DNA from: Rhizobiaceae bacterium
Lineage (GTDB): Bacteria > Pseudomonadota > Alphaproteobacteria > Rhizobiales > Rhizobiaceae
Assembly (NCBI GenBank): GCA_025698895.1
Contig: JAILWO010000002.1
Coordinates: 992,001 to 1,056,000 of the forward strand
Direction: 5' to 3'
DNA: 64,000 nt
The translations under genes were made by a program, and so were the position numbers. The notes beneath the pieces are model-generated. The model worked only from the letters and a program-made list of their open reading frames with translations. It had not been told where the DNA came from and ran no database searches. Below are positions 33,072-41,771 of the stretch, piece by piece. Positions within the stretch are counted from its first letter, which is position 1, and the number at the start of each line of letters is the position of its first letter.

Positions 33072-34058
33072 TCAGTAGCCGGCGGCGGTGAAGACTTCCT
33101 CGGCGGACGGATGGTAGGGCACCGTCTTGGCCTCGGACATCAGCTTGACGTCGAGCGGGCTCATCGCCTTGTGCACCGACTGCAGTTCCGTCGCGTTGTC
33201 GACCAGCGCCTGCGTGAGGTCCTTCACCATCTGCGGATCGGCGTCCTTCCGCGCGAAGAGCTGGGCCGAGACGGTGAGCGTCAGCACATCCTTGTCGTTC
33301 CAGTCATAATCGCTCGCCTCGATGGTGTAGCGGTTGATGTCCCACTCATCGATCACCTTCTGCGCCGTTTCGTCCGTGACCGGCAGCAGTGCCAGATCGA
33401 CCGCGGAAGCAAGCTCGCGGATTGACGAGTGGTTGACGAACAGCGAGTTGATCATCAGATCGGCGCGGCGGTCGCGCATCAGGTCGCCCTGCTCGCTCGA
33501 GGCGGCATAGGTGACGCTGCCGCCCCAGGATTCCACGTTCTCAGGGCTGGCGCCGGCGGCGTTCATCATTGCCTCGCCGACCGCGCTGACGATGTTGCCG
33601 CGCCGGTTGAGCACGATGCGCACCGGCAGCTTCTTGGCCGCCACGTCCTCCAGCGAGGTTAGCTCGTTCTCCTCGATGAAGGATCTGGATCCGATGATCT
33701 GCATCGGCGCCCAGGTGTAGAGCTGCGCGATCGTGGCAAGCGTGTCGACCGGTGCCTTGAACGGGGGCAGCCCGCCAAGCGCGGCCTTGGCCTCGGCGTC
33801 GTGGATGATGGCGATGTCGCATTTGCCGTCGCTGAGAAGGCCGACATTGGCCAAGCCGCCGCCCGAGGTCTGGTAGGTCACGGTGGAGCCCGGGAAGGAT
33901 TTCTTCAACGCCGCGTCGATGCCCGCGCCGAGGAGCGTCCACAATCCGCCGGGACTCGCGCCGCAAAGGGTCAGGTTGTAGGTCTGCGCCGACGCCTGTT
34001 GCGCGCCGAAAGCGATGGCAAGTGTCGCGACGATTGCCGCGATCCGGTTGGTTTTCAC
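33072..34058 (-). CDS. TAXI-family TRAP solute receptor
   Basis: A 328-residue periplasmic protein with signal peptide (KTNRIAAIVATLAIAFGAQQASA) and TAXI-family features: NLTLCGASPGGLWTLLGAGIDAALKKSFPGSTVTYQTSGGGLANVGLLSDGKCDIAIIHDAEA. The GTG at 34058 is chosen because GGGAGG stands just before it, and it leaves a normal signal peptide; the longer reading to 34112 would cover an operator. It pairs with the fused permease downstream. A TTAG-N4-CTAA site at 34106-34117, 48 bases upstream, puts it in the phthalate regulon. Confidence 0.92.
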   Translation of the reverse strand: MKTNRIAAIVATLAIAFGAQQASAQTYNLTLCGASPGGLWTLLGAGIDAALKKSFPGSTVTYQTSGGGLANVGLLSDGKCDIAIIHDAEAKAALGGLPPFKAPVDTLATIAQLYTWAPMQIIGSRSFIEENELTSLEDVAAKKLPVRIVLNRRGNIVSAVGEAMMNAAGASPENVESWGGSVTYAASSEQGDLMRDRRADLMINSLFVNHSSIRELASAVDLALLPVTDETAQKVIDEWDINRYTIEASDYDWNDKDVLTLTVSAQLFARKDADPQMVKDLTQALVDNATELQSVHKAMSPLDVKLMSEAKTVPYHPSAEEVFTAAGY

Positions 34059-34105
34059 GATTTCCTCCCTGCTGACTGCCGTCCGGTGCTCGTCAGAAAA
34101 AAACC

Positions 34106-34117
34106 TTAGCAATCTAA
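34106..34117. promoter_or_regulatory. TTAG-N4-CTAA operator, site 3
   Basis: TTAGCAATCTAA lies 48 bases upstream of the TAXI receptor start. It belongs to the same four-copy set as sites at 27352, 27414 and 34261. Confidence 0.65.
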
Positions 34118-34260
34118 CTCATATCAGTAAGGCGCTCCGCGAATGCGATGTCAATGGACAATGCCTGAATTTCGCAATGGAATCGGCCGTGGGCTCGACG
34201 CGACGCCGCAAGCCAGTCTCTGCTCGACAGGCGGCCGCATCGCCGCTAAGGGAGGGTGGC

Positions 34261-34272
34261 TTAGGAAGCTAA
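34261..34272. promoter_or_regulatory. TTAG-N4-CTAA operator, site 4
   Basis: TTAGGAAGCTAA lies 35 bases upstream of the class II aldolase-like gene start. It probably controls the aldolase-marR unit and so gives autoregulation of the MarR protein. Confidence 0.65.
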
Positions 34273-34306
34273 TGATTATCGACGACGTGGCGGCGCAAGG
34301 GACCTC

Positions 34307-35032
34307 ATGAAGCTCGACGACCTGGTGGAACACACGCTTCGGGATCTGGTCATCGCCAACCGCATACTTGCCCGCGAGGACGTCATTGACGATTTCGGCC
34401 ACGTCAGCGTGCGTCATCCGGCCGATCCCGGACACTTCTTCCTCTCCCGCTCCCGCTCCCCGCAGAACGTGACGCGCGACGACATCATGGAATTCACGCT
34501 GGACGGGACGCCGGTCGCCGATGATCCCCGCCGGCCTTACGCGGAACGCTTCATCCACGGCGCGATCTACGCGGCCCGACCCGACGTGAACGCGGTTTCG
34601 CATCACCATGCGCGGTCGGTGATCCCCTTTTCCGTCACCGGTGTTCCGCTCAGGCCCATGTTCCACATGGCCAGCGTCATGGGGAACGTCGCGCCGGTAT
34701 GGGACAGCCAGCCGGAGTTCGGCGACACGAACATGCTGATCGATTCGCTCGCGATGGGGCAGTCGCTGGCGCGAGCGCTCGGGTCGGGCAGGGCGGTGCT
34801 GCTGCGCGGCCACGGTGCGGTCTGCGCGGCGCCGAACCTGCGCGCGATCTGCATGATCTCGATCAACATGAAGGACAATGCGGAGCTTGTCCTGAAGACC
34901 CTTCCGCTCGGGAAGCCGGAATATCTTTCAGACGGCGAGATCGAGAAGGCCGCGAACATGCTATTGGGGGAGATGCCGCTGGCGCGCGCCTGGGACTACT
35001 GGACGGCCCGGGCGGGATTCGCCGGGCTTTGA
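34307..35032 (+). CDS. Class II aldolase/adducin-type decarboxylase
   Basis: A 241-residue metalloprotein of the class II aldolase/adducin fold. Metal-binding histidines are likely in NAVSHHHARSVIPF (zinc-site HHH region) and LLRGHGAVCAA. The catalytic acid region is in the RRPYAERFIHGAIYAARPD segment. Family members near aromatic gene clusters include 3,4-dihydroxyphthalate 2-decarboxylase and 2-hydroxy-3-carboxymuconic semialdehyde decarboxylase, so a decarboxylase on an aromatic or ring-cleaved acid is likelier than an aldolase. It is divergent from the TAXI receptor gene and followed by marR 65 bases later. Whether it adds a second route for phthalate isomers is open. Confidence 0.85.
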   Translation: MKLDDLVEHTLRDLVIANRILAREDVIDDFGHVSVRHPADPGHFFLSRSRSPQNVTRDDIMEFTLDGTPVADDPRRPYAERFIHGAIYAARPDVNAVSHHHARSVIPFSVTGVPLRPMFHMASVMGNVAPVWDSQPEFGDTNMLIDSLAMGQSLARALGSGRAVLLRGHGAVCAAPNLRAICMISINMKDNAELVLKTLPLGKPEYLSDGEIEKAANMLLGEMPLARAWDYWTARAGFAGL

Positions 35033-35097
35033 TCCGCCGCCCGAGGCGCCGGGCCGGCCGGACCGATGCAGGATTTCCAAAGCGCCCGGGGGATGCC

Positions 35098-35592
35098 ATG
35101 GAGACCTCAACGCGGCCTGCCGCCCAGCCCGACGACGTCCTGCCGTTTGAAAGGAGCGTCGGATATCAGGTCCGGATGACGCACCGGCTGTTGCAACGGT
35201 ATCTCCAGCAGCAGATCGAGCCGCACGGCGTGACGCCGGGCATGTGGTATTTCCTGCGCGCGCTCTGGCACGAGGACGGCCTGACGCAGCGCCAGCTTTC
35301 GGAAATCGTCGGCACGATGGAGCCGACGACGCTGATGGCGATCCGCTCGATGGAGCGCAAGGGGCTGGTCAAGCGCGTCCGCAGCGACCTCGACAAGCGC
35401 AAGATCAACATCCATCTCACTCCTCGCGGCCTCGCCTTGCGCGACATCCTGCTGCCGCTCGCGCGCAAGGTGGTCGACAAGGCGGTCGAAGGCTTTTCGG
35501 AGCGGGAGACGGTCGCGCTGCTTCAATACCTGGACGTGATCCAGCAGAACATGCGCAAAAGCATCGACGACACGCCGCCGCAAGAGGGATGA
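35098..35592 (+). CDS. MarR-family regulator of the phthalate regulon
   Basis: A 164-residue MarR protein. Core segments are YQVRMTHRLLQRYLQQQIEPHGVTPGMWYFLRAL, LTQRQLSEIVGTMEPTTLMAIRSMERKGLVKRVRSDLDKRKINIHLT and a C-terminal dimer helix. The ATG at 35098 follows GGGGGA by five bases. It is the only regulator gene in the phthalate block and the four TTAG-N4-CTAA palindromes in the two divergent promoter regions are of suitable size, so I infer it as their ligand. The likely inducers are phthalate or its metabolites. Confidence 0.9.
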   Translation: METSTRPAAQPDDVLPFERSVGYQVRMTHRLLQRYLQQQIEPHGVTPGMWYFLRALWHEDGLTQRQLSEIVGTMEPTTLMAIRSMERKGLVKRVRSDLDKRKINIHLTPRGLALRDILLPLARKVVDKAVEGFSERETVALLQYLDVIQQNMRKSIDDTPPQEG

Positions 35593-35827
35593 GAGCGGGA
35601 GACGGTCGCGCAGATCAGAGCCGAACCGGTCCTGACCGGGTCCTGGTACCGGAGGAGCGCTGCCGTCTTTCCCACACTCTGTTCCGCTGCGGTCTGCATC
35701 CCGTTGTCGCGCCCGGCACGAACCTTCATGTCCGCCGCTGTGATATGGCGAGAGAATTGCAACTGTGCCGCGCTCGCTGGCGGTCTGAGCAGAGGAGGTG
35801 GTGAGAGGTCCGAGGGGCTTGCGGATC

Positions 35828-37339
35828 CTATTTGAACCGGTCGCGGTAGAGATCGCGCAGCACGTTCTTCTGCACCTTGCCCATCGTATTGCGCGGCAGC
35901 TCGTCGATGACGAAGATCGCCTTGGGTTGCTTGAAGCGCGCCAGCCTGTCCTGCATCATCGTTTCCAGTTCCTGCACGGACACGCTTGCGCCCTTCTCCG
36001 GTACGACAACGCAGGCCACCGCCTCGCCGAAATCGGGGTGCGGTAGGCCGATCACCGCCGATTCCCGAACGGCCGGGTGTTCGTCGAACACCAGTTCGAT
36101 CTCCTTTGGATAGACGTTGTAGCCGCCGGTGATGATCAGGTCCTTCTGGCGGCCGACGATCGAGACATAGCCGTCGAAATCGATCACCCCGATGTCGCCG
36201 GTGATGAAGAAGCCGTCATCGCGCAGCTCTTCCTTCGTTTTGTCCGGCATCTGCCAGTAGCCCTGGAAGACGTTCGGTCCGCGCACCTCGATCATGCCCG
36301 GCTCGCCCTGCGGCAGGCTTTCGCCGGTTACGGGGTCGGTGATCTTCAGTTCCACGCCGGGCAGGGGAAAGCCGACTGTGCCGGCCCGCCTGTCGCCGTC
36401 ATAGGGGTTCGAGGTGTTCATGTTGGTTTCGGTCATGCCGTAGCGCTCGAGGATCTTGTGCCCCGTGCGCGCCTCGAAGGCGACATGCGTTTCAGCAAGC
36501 AGCGGGGCCGAGCCGGAGGTGAAAAGGCGCATGTGCCCGGTCAGGGCGCGGTCGAAACGGGGATCGTCCAGAAGCCTCGTATAGAAGGTCGGCACGCCCA
36601 TCATCGCGGTGGCTTTCGGCAGCAGCCGAATGACCTCATCGACCTTGAAGGACGGCAGGAAGATCATCGAGCCGCCAGACAGGAACACGACGTTGGACGC
36701 GACGAACAGGCCATGCGTGTGAAAGATCGGCAGGGCGTGCAAGAGCACGTCCTCGCCGGTAAAGCGCCATTCCTTCACCAGCGTCTCGGCGTTGGAAAGC
36801 AGGTTTTTCTGCGACAGCATCGCGCCTTTGGAGCGGCCAGTTGTGCCGGATGTGTAGAGGAGGGCGGCGAGGTCGTTCGGTCCCCGGTCGACCGGTTCAA
36901 AGGCGTCGCTCTGGCGCGGAGCGATGTCGGCGAAGCTGCCCGATCCGTTGGTATTCATGGTCAGGAAGGACGCGCCGGCCTTGTCGGCGACCGCCTTGAG
37001 TGGTCTCGCCTGGGCGTCGTCACCGATCAGAAGCTTCGCACCCGAATTCTCGACGAAGTAGGCAACTTCGGCGGCGGTATAGGCTGTGTTGAGCGGCAGG
37101 AAGACGACGCCCGCGGCCACCGATGCGCCGTAGAGCGCCAAGGCCTCCGGCGACTTCGCAACCTGCACTGCCAGCCTGTCACCCGGTTCGAGGCCGAGTG
37201 AGGCGAGCACCGTGGCGAAGCGATGAATCATGGCATGGAAGGCGTTGCCCGAAACCGTTCCGCCGTCGGCCGTGTGCAACAGTGGCGTCTCGCGATCGCG
37301 CAGCGGCGCGAACAGCGCGTCATAAAGCATGTTAGGCAT
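35828..37339 (-). CDS. matB: Malonyl-CoA synthetase
   Basis: A 503-residue ATP-dependent acyl-CoA ligase matching MatB of rhizobia, which makes malonyl-CoA from malonate. The nucleotide loop is LLYTSGTTGRSKGAMLSQ; further family segments are RYGMTETNMNTSNPYDGDRRAGTVGFPLPGV, FFITGDIGVIDFDGYVSIVGRQKDLIITGGYNVYPKEIE and the catalytic lysine in RNTMGKVQKN. The RYGMTE(T)xM motif with GDRRAGTVG is typical of malonate specificity. Its ATG overlaps the end of matA by eight bases. It is the last gene of the matPQMAB-type operon. Confidence 0.95.
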   Translation of the reverse strand: MPNMLYDALFAPLRDRETPLLHTADGGTVSGNAFHAMIHRFATVLASLGLEPGDRLAVQVAKSPEALALYGASVAAGVVFLPLNTAYTAAEVAYFVENSGAKLLIGDDAQARPLKAVADKAGASFLTMNTNGSGSFADIAPRQSDAFEPVDRGPNDLAALLYTSGTTGRSKGAMLSQKNLLSNAETLVKEWRFTGEDVLLHALPIFHTHGLFVASNVVFLSGGSMIFLPSFKVDEVIRLLPKATAMMGVPTFYTRLLDDPRFDRALTGHMRLFTSGSAPLLAETHVAFEARTGHKILERYGMTETNMNTSNPYDGDRRAGTVGFPLPGVELKITDPVTGESLPQGEPGMIEVRGPNVFQGYWQMPDKTKEELRDDGFFITGDIGVIDFDGYVSIVGRQKDLIITGGYNVYPKEIELVFDEHPAVRESAVIGLPHPDFGEAVACVVVPEKGASVSVQELETMMQDRLARFKQPKAIFVIDELPRNTMGKVQKNVLRDLYRDRFK

Positions 37340-38645
37340 GCGGAACCTTTCCCAGATGTGCCGCCGAGGCCCTTACAAGCGACTTGATCGAACGTGAACT
37401 GGCGACGGTGCCATTGGCGACGAAATCCTCGTGGTTCTGTTCCACGGAAAGCGGTTCGTACAGATAGTTGACCATCGCACCGCACGACTGGCGCAATCCG
37501 TTGGCGGACAGATCGGCGCCGGCGTGAACTTCGTGCACCAGGGCGCCGTTGCCCAGGTGAAAGCGTGCGACGGGGTCGAGCGGCAGGCCGTCGGGGCGCT
37601 TCTCCTCAGCGAGGTAGTGGGCGGCAAGTTCGCGCAGCGCGTCGTCGTGGCCGGACAGCCCGTCGGGACCGGCGCTTGCTGCCGCAAGCAGGGCCGCGAT
37701 CCGTCCGTCGTGCTCCGCGCGCGACGCCAGCCAGCGCGTCAGCCCCGGTATCGGCGACAGCGTGACGTAGTTCTTCAGGTGGGGCAGTTCCTGGCTCAGT
37801 TCCTCAACGACCTGCTTGATCAGCGAGTTGCCGAAGGAAATGCCGCGAAGCCCCTCCTGACAGTTCGAAATCGAGTAGAACACGGCGGTATCGGCCCTGG
37901 CGGGGGCAACGGGGTCATGCGCCTCGGCCAACAGCGCGTGAATAGACCCTGGAATGCCGCTGACAAGCGCCACCTCGACGAAGATCAGCGGCTCATCCGG
38001 CATGGAGGGGTGAAAGAAGGCGAAGCACCGGCGATCGACCGGCAGCAGACGGCGGCGCAGTTCCTCCCAGCTATTGATGGCGTGGACCGCCTCGTACTGG
38101 ATGATCTTTTCCAGGATATTGGCAGGCGTATGCCAGTCGATATGGCGCAACACGAGAAAGCCGCGGTTGAACCACGACTTGAACAGATGCACGAAATCGA
38201 GGTCGGCGCGTTCGAACTGGCGATGCTCCGGCGCCAGCCGCAACAGGTCGAGACGCATGCGCACCAGTTCGCCGGTGGCTCCGGGCACCCGGTTGAGGCG
38301 GCGCAGCAATTCCTGGCGGGGCGGCTCGGCGGCCGCGCTTAGCCTGGCAAGCCCGTCCACGTCGGGTGCGGCGGCATAAGCGCTCGCCGCCATCTCGATG
38401 GCGCGCGGGTCGATGTCGAGTTCCTCTGTCAGGAACTCGAAGAACGCAACCTTGTCCTCGTCCGACAGCGACTTGTAGCGCGACAGGATGGCGCGCGCGA
38501 TGCGCATGCCGGTCACTTCGCCATTGCCGGCCAACAGTTCCTCGCACATGGCGCGCAGCGGCCGTTCCCCGGGTGGAGCCTCCATCCACGGGGCACGCTC
38601 GAAAAGCGTGGCGATCAGGTCGCCGAAGAATCCGGAAGTTTTCAT
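37332..38645 (-). CDS. matA: Malonyl-CoA decarboxylase
   Basis: A 437-residue enzyme that turns malonyl-CoA into acetyl-CoA. N-terminal helical domain (residues 1-about 130) contains LLRRLNRVPGATGELVRMRLDLL; the GNAT-like catalytic domain includes FEVALV-type FVEVALVSGIPGSIHALL, AVFYSISNCQEGLRGISFGNSLIKQVVEEL, and LSPIPGLTRWL. The catalytic Ser/His pair is expected in SISNCQ and in ARFHLGNGA. The ATG at 38645 is used; a longer open reading frame to 39659 is only the matM gene in another frame. It overlaps matB and follows matM by 11 bases. Confidence 0.95.
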   Translation of the reverse strand: MKTSGFFGDLIATLFERAPWMEAPPGERPLRAMCEELLAGNGEVTGMRIARAILSRYKSLSDEDKVAFFEFLTEELDIDPRAIEMAASAYAAAPDVDGLARLSAAAEPPRQELLRRLNRVPGATGELVRMRLDLLRLAPEHRQFERADLDFVHLFKSWFNRGFLVLRHIDWHTPANILEKIIQYEAVHAINSWEELRRRLLPVDRRCFAFFHPSMPDEPLIFVEVALVSGIPGSIHALLAEAHDPVAPARADTAVFYSISNCQEGLRGISFGNSLIKQVVEELSQELPHLKNYVTLSPIPGLTRWLASRAEHDGRIAALLAAASAGPDGLSGHDDALRELAAHYLAEEKRPDGLPLDPVARFHLGNGALVHEVHAGADLSANGLRQSCGAMVNYLYEPLSVEQNHEDFVANGTVASSRSIKSLVRASAAHLGKVPHA

Positions 38646-38656
38646 CGTTTGCCGCC

Positions 38657-39973
38657 TCAGATCGCCTGTCCCATCAGGTAGGTCGGCAGCCAGGTGGCGA
38701 TGCCGGGAAAGAGGCACAGCAAGATGATCGCGGTGACCATGCACAGCACGTAGGGCAGGGAGCCCATCAGCACCTTCTTGAGCGAGATATCGGGCGCGAT
38801 CGAGTTGATGACATAGAGGTTGAGTCCCACCGGCGGGGTGATCAGGCCGATCTCCATGTTGATCGTCAGAATGACCGCAAACCAGTAGGGATCGAATTCC
38901 GCCGCCGTCAGGATCGGCATCAGGATCGGCGCCGTCATCACGATCACCGCGACCGGCGGCAGGAAGAAGCCGGCAACCAGCAGGAAGATGTTGATGACGC
39001 CCATCAGGACCCAGCGGTTGACCTCGAGCCCGGCTATCCACTGGGCGATGGTCTGGGTGATGAACAGCGACGACATCATATAGGCGAAGACGCCGGCCGC
39101 GGCGATGATGAACATGATCATCACCGCTTCCTTCGTGGAGTCCCGGAAGACGTGCCAGACCACGCGCGGCTGCCACATCTTGTAGATGATCATCGCCATG
39201 ATCAGCGCCAGCAGCGCGCCCACCGCAGCCGTCTCGGAAGGCGTCGCGACGCCGCCATACATCGCGTAGAGCACGCCTGCGATGATCAGCAGGAACGGCA
39301 CCACGCGCGGCAGGATTTCCAGCCGCTCGGCCAGCGAGTAGCGGCGCTGCGAGAGATTGTGCAGCGTGCCGCTTCGCCAAGCACTGTAGATCGTCCACAT
39401 CATGAACAGGCCGACGAGCATGACACCCGGCAGCACGCCGGCCAGGAACAGGCGGCCGATCGAGGTTTCGGTGGCGATGCCGTAGACGATCATCGTCACC
39501 GAGGGCGGGATCAGGATACCCAGCGTGCCGCCCGCCGCGATCGAGCCGGCGGCGATCTCGTCCGAGTAGCCGCGCTTGCGCATCTCGGGGATACCCATCT
39601 TGCCGATCGCCGCGCAGGTGGCGGGGCTGGATCCCGACATGGCCGAAAACAGCGCGCACGCGCCGAGATTGGACACGACGAGGCCACCCGGCACGCGTGT
39701 CATCCAGCGTTCCAGCGCCTCGAAAAGGTCGGCACCGGCGCGTGTGGAGGCGATGGCGCCGCCCATGATGATAAACATCGGGATCGCGAGCATGGTGAAG
39801 CTGTTGAGATCGGCGAAATAGACCTCGGGCATCATCTGCAGCGAACGTATGCCGTCGAAGGCGAGCAGGAACAGGGCCGAGACGAGCAGCAGGCCGACAG
39901 CGACCGGCGCGCCCGAGAACAGGACGATGATGGTGACGACGGCGACAAGCAGGCCGAGCTGCAGCGGATCCAT
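38657..39973 (-). CDS. matM: Malonate TRAP transporter large permease
   Basis: A 438-residue DctM-type permease with about 12 membrane segments. Family segments: SFTMLAIPMFIIMGGAIASTRAGADLFEALERW, ALFSAMSGSSPATCAAIGKMGIPEM, IAAGGTLGILIPPSVTMIVYGIATETSIGRLFLAG, GGVATPSETAAVG. Its ATG overlaps the small permease stop by one base (TGATG). Gene order P-Q-M-A-B with divergent regulator equals the malonate operon described in Sinorhizobium, so malonate is the inferred cargo. Confidence 0.92.
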   Translation of the reverse strand: MDPLQLGLLVAVVTIIVLFSGAPVAVGLLLVSALFLLAFDGIRSLQMMPEVYFADLNSFTMLAIPMFIIMGGAIASTRAGADLFEALERWMTRVPGGLVVSNLGACALFSAMSGSSPATCAAIGKMGIPEMRKRGYSDEIAAGSIAAGGTLGILIPPSVTMIVYGIATETSIGRLFLAGVLPGVMLVGLFMMWTIYSAWRSGTLHNLSQRRYSLAERLEILPRVVPFLLIIAGVLYAMYGGVATPSETAAVGALLALIMAMIIYKMWQPRVVWHVFRDSTKEAVMIMFIIAAAGVFAYMMSSLFITQTIAQWIAGLEVNRWVLMGVINIFLLVAGFFLPPVAVIVMTAPILMPILTAAEFDPYWFAVILTINMEIGLITPPVGLNLYVINSIAPDISLKKVLMGSLPYVLCMVTAIILLCLFPGIATWLPTYLMGQAI

Positions 39974-40521
39974 CACTTGTCCTTCAGGCCGAATGGCGTG
40001 TCGAGGCGCAGGTGCAGCGCCACGAGATCGGCGATCAGCTGCAGCGTGTAGAGGCCAAAGCCGACGGGCAGCGCCAGCATGGGGATCCACAGCCGCGCGC
40101 CCCAGACCGTGCTTGACCGCCAGTTGCGTTGATAGGCCTCGTGCCAGCCTTCGAAGGCGTAGAAGGTCAGCGTAGCCATCAGCACGATGGTCATCACCAG
40201 CACGAGATAGGCGAGGATGCGCCGCGCCCCGTTGGGAAGCATGGATGGTATCAGGTCGACATTCACATGGCCGCGCAGCCGCTGGACATAGGCAAGGCCG
40301 ACCGTGGTGACGGCAATCATCATGTAGATCACCGCTTCGGTCTGCCAGACGGTGGACTGGCGCAGCACGAAGCGCACGAAGATCATGTGGCAAGTGACAA
40401 AGATCGAGGCAACGATCAGGCCCGCCGCGACCCAGCCGCAGACTGTCGAGATGCCGTCGATCAATCGCAGGACCGGATGTCTTGGCCCGTCGGGCCTGGG
40501 GGCTTGGGCGCGGTGTTCCAT
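39973..40521 (-). CDS. matQ: Malonate TRAP transporter small permease
   Basis: A 182-residue DctQ-type protein with four membrane helices (CGWVAAGLIVASIFVTCHMIFVRFVL; AVIYMMIAVTTVGLAYVQRLRGHVNVDLIPSML; two more towards the end). The stretch QTEAVIYMMIAVTTVGLAYVQRLRGHVNVD is the family signature. It lies between matP (118-base gap) and matM (one-base overlap). Confidence 0.9.
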   Translation of the reverse strand: MEHRAQAPRPDGPRHPVLRLIDGISTVCGWVAAGLIVASIFVTCHMIFVRFVLRQSTVWQTEAVIYMMIAVTTVGLAYVQRLRGHVNVDLIPSMLPNGARRILAYLVLVMTIVLMATLTFYAFEGWHEAYQRNWRSSTVWGARLWIPMLALPVGFGLYTLQLIADLVALHLRLDTPFGLKDK

Positions 40522-40638
40522 CGCAGGTCTTCGGCTCGCGAGATGAGGTGAGGGCTTGCCATCGCCGGGCCTGCCGACTCCGGGGATGGTCCTTGCGGGC
40601 AGGACCCGGCGCGTCGCGCGCGCCGGGTTGCGATCACA

Positions 40639-41619
40639 TCATTCCACTGCAGCGGCCAGATCGAGATAACGCTGGCCGTCCGGAACCTCGGCGAGGAATG
40701 CCTTGTAGGACGTTTCGACGGCAAGCTGGCGCCACGCCTCGAAGTCGTCGGCGGTCATGCTGGCGATCTCGACGCCCGCCTGCTTGAACGGTTCGATCGA
40801 GGCCGCGTCCTCCTTCTTGGCTTCTTCGAGATAGTAGGCCTGCGCCTTGGCGGCGGCCGTGGTCAGCGCTTCCTGCTGCTCCGGCGTCAGCCCCTCGAAA
40901 GTGGTCTTGTTGATCAGCATCGGCTGGTACATGAACCACAGCGCCACGTCGCCGGCGGGCGTGTAGCAGCCTACCTGCTCGTAGATGCGGAAGGACACGA
41001 AGGATGAAGACGACGTGTTGAGCGCATCAATGATTCCCTGCTGCAAACCATTGTAGGCCTCAGACGAGGGCATGGAGGAGATCGAGGCGCCGGCGCCCTC
41101 GAGCATCTGCTCGAACGCCTTGCCCGCCGCGCGAACCGTCTTGCCCTTCATGTGCTCGGGTCGGGTGATGCAGCCTTCCTTGGAGGCGAAGCCGCCGGCC
41201 AGATAGCCATGCACGAGGACCATCACGTCGTCCTCGGCCATCACCTCCTCGATCGCCTCCATGAACGGGCTGTCATTCATGCGCGCGGCATGATCGTGAT
41301 CCTTGATCAGGCCCGGCATCAGGGTGAGGTTATATTCGGGCCGCTGCCCGCCTGCGTAGGAGAGTGGAAACACCGTCATGTCGAGCTGTCCTCGCGACAG
41401 CGGCAGATACTGCTCCGTCGCCTTGAACAGCGAGGCGGACGGGAAGATCTGGATGGTCAGGTCGACATTGGCGGCCGCGACGTCGTCAGCCACCATCTGC
41501 GCGATGCGATGGCGAATGTCGTTGGTCGAGAACTGATGGGACAGCCGCAGTTCGGTTGCCCCGGCGAGGCCGCAGGCAAAGATGGTGATGGCAGCCGACG
41601 CTGCAAATTTCTTCAACAT
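40639..41619 (-). CDS. matP: Malonate TRAP transporter solute-binding protein
   Basis: A 326-residue periplasmic receptor with a clean signal peptide (MLKKFAASAAITIFACGLAGA). DctP-fold segments: QIFPSASLFKATEQYLPLSRGQLDMTVFPLSYAGG, KGKTVRAAGKAFEQMLEGAGASISSMPSSEAYNGLQQGIIDAL. The arginine in KTVRAAG would bind a carboxylate. GGGAGGAATAA precedes the ATG. First gene of the malonate operon, behind an operator-like palindrome at 41718-41730. Confidence 0.92.
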   Translation of the reverse strand: MLKKFAASAAITIFACGLAGATELRLSHQFSTNDIRHRIAQMVADDVAAANVDLTIQIFPSASLFKATEQYLPLSRGQLDMTVFPLSYAGGQRPEYNLTLMPGLIKDHDHAARMNDSPFMEAIEEVMAEDDVMVLVHGYLAGGFASKEGCITRPEHMKGKTVRAAGKAFEQMLEGAGASISSMPSSEAYNGLQQGIIDALNTSSSSFVSFRIYEQVGCYTPAGDVALWFMYQPMLINKTTFEGLTPEQQEALTTAAAKAQAYYLEEAKKEDAASIEPFKQAGVEIASMTADDFEAWRQLAVETSYKAFLAEVPDGQRYLDLAAAVE

Positions 41620-41717
41620 TTATTCCTCCCAGAACATGGCGATGACCCGTGTGGAACGCCGTCCCACGGAGAATGTCGCGGCTAAAGGAGTAGCGCTCTT
41701 GCATTTTCTGTCAACCC

Positions 41718-41730
41718 TCTTGTATGCAAG
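41718..41730. promoter_or_regulatory. MatR-type operator (matP/matR gap)
   Basis: TCTTGTATGCAAG contains the palindrome CTTG-TATG-CAAG. As I recall, the site described for rhizobial MatR is TCTTGTA followed by TACACGA, which this resembles in its left half. It lies between the divergent matP and matR starts. Confidence 0.65.
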
Positions 41731-41771
41731 CGGGACGTTTTTGTTTCTGGTTCCAACCGCGGGAAACGCGA

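Noticed and set aside
38646-39659. N-terminal extension of matA reaching into matM
   Set aside because: The added sequence is matM in another frame; matA homology starts at the ATG at 38645.
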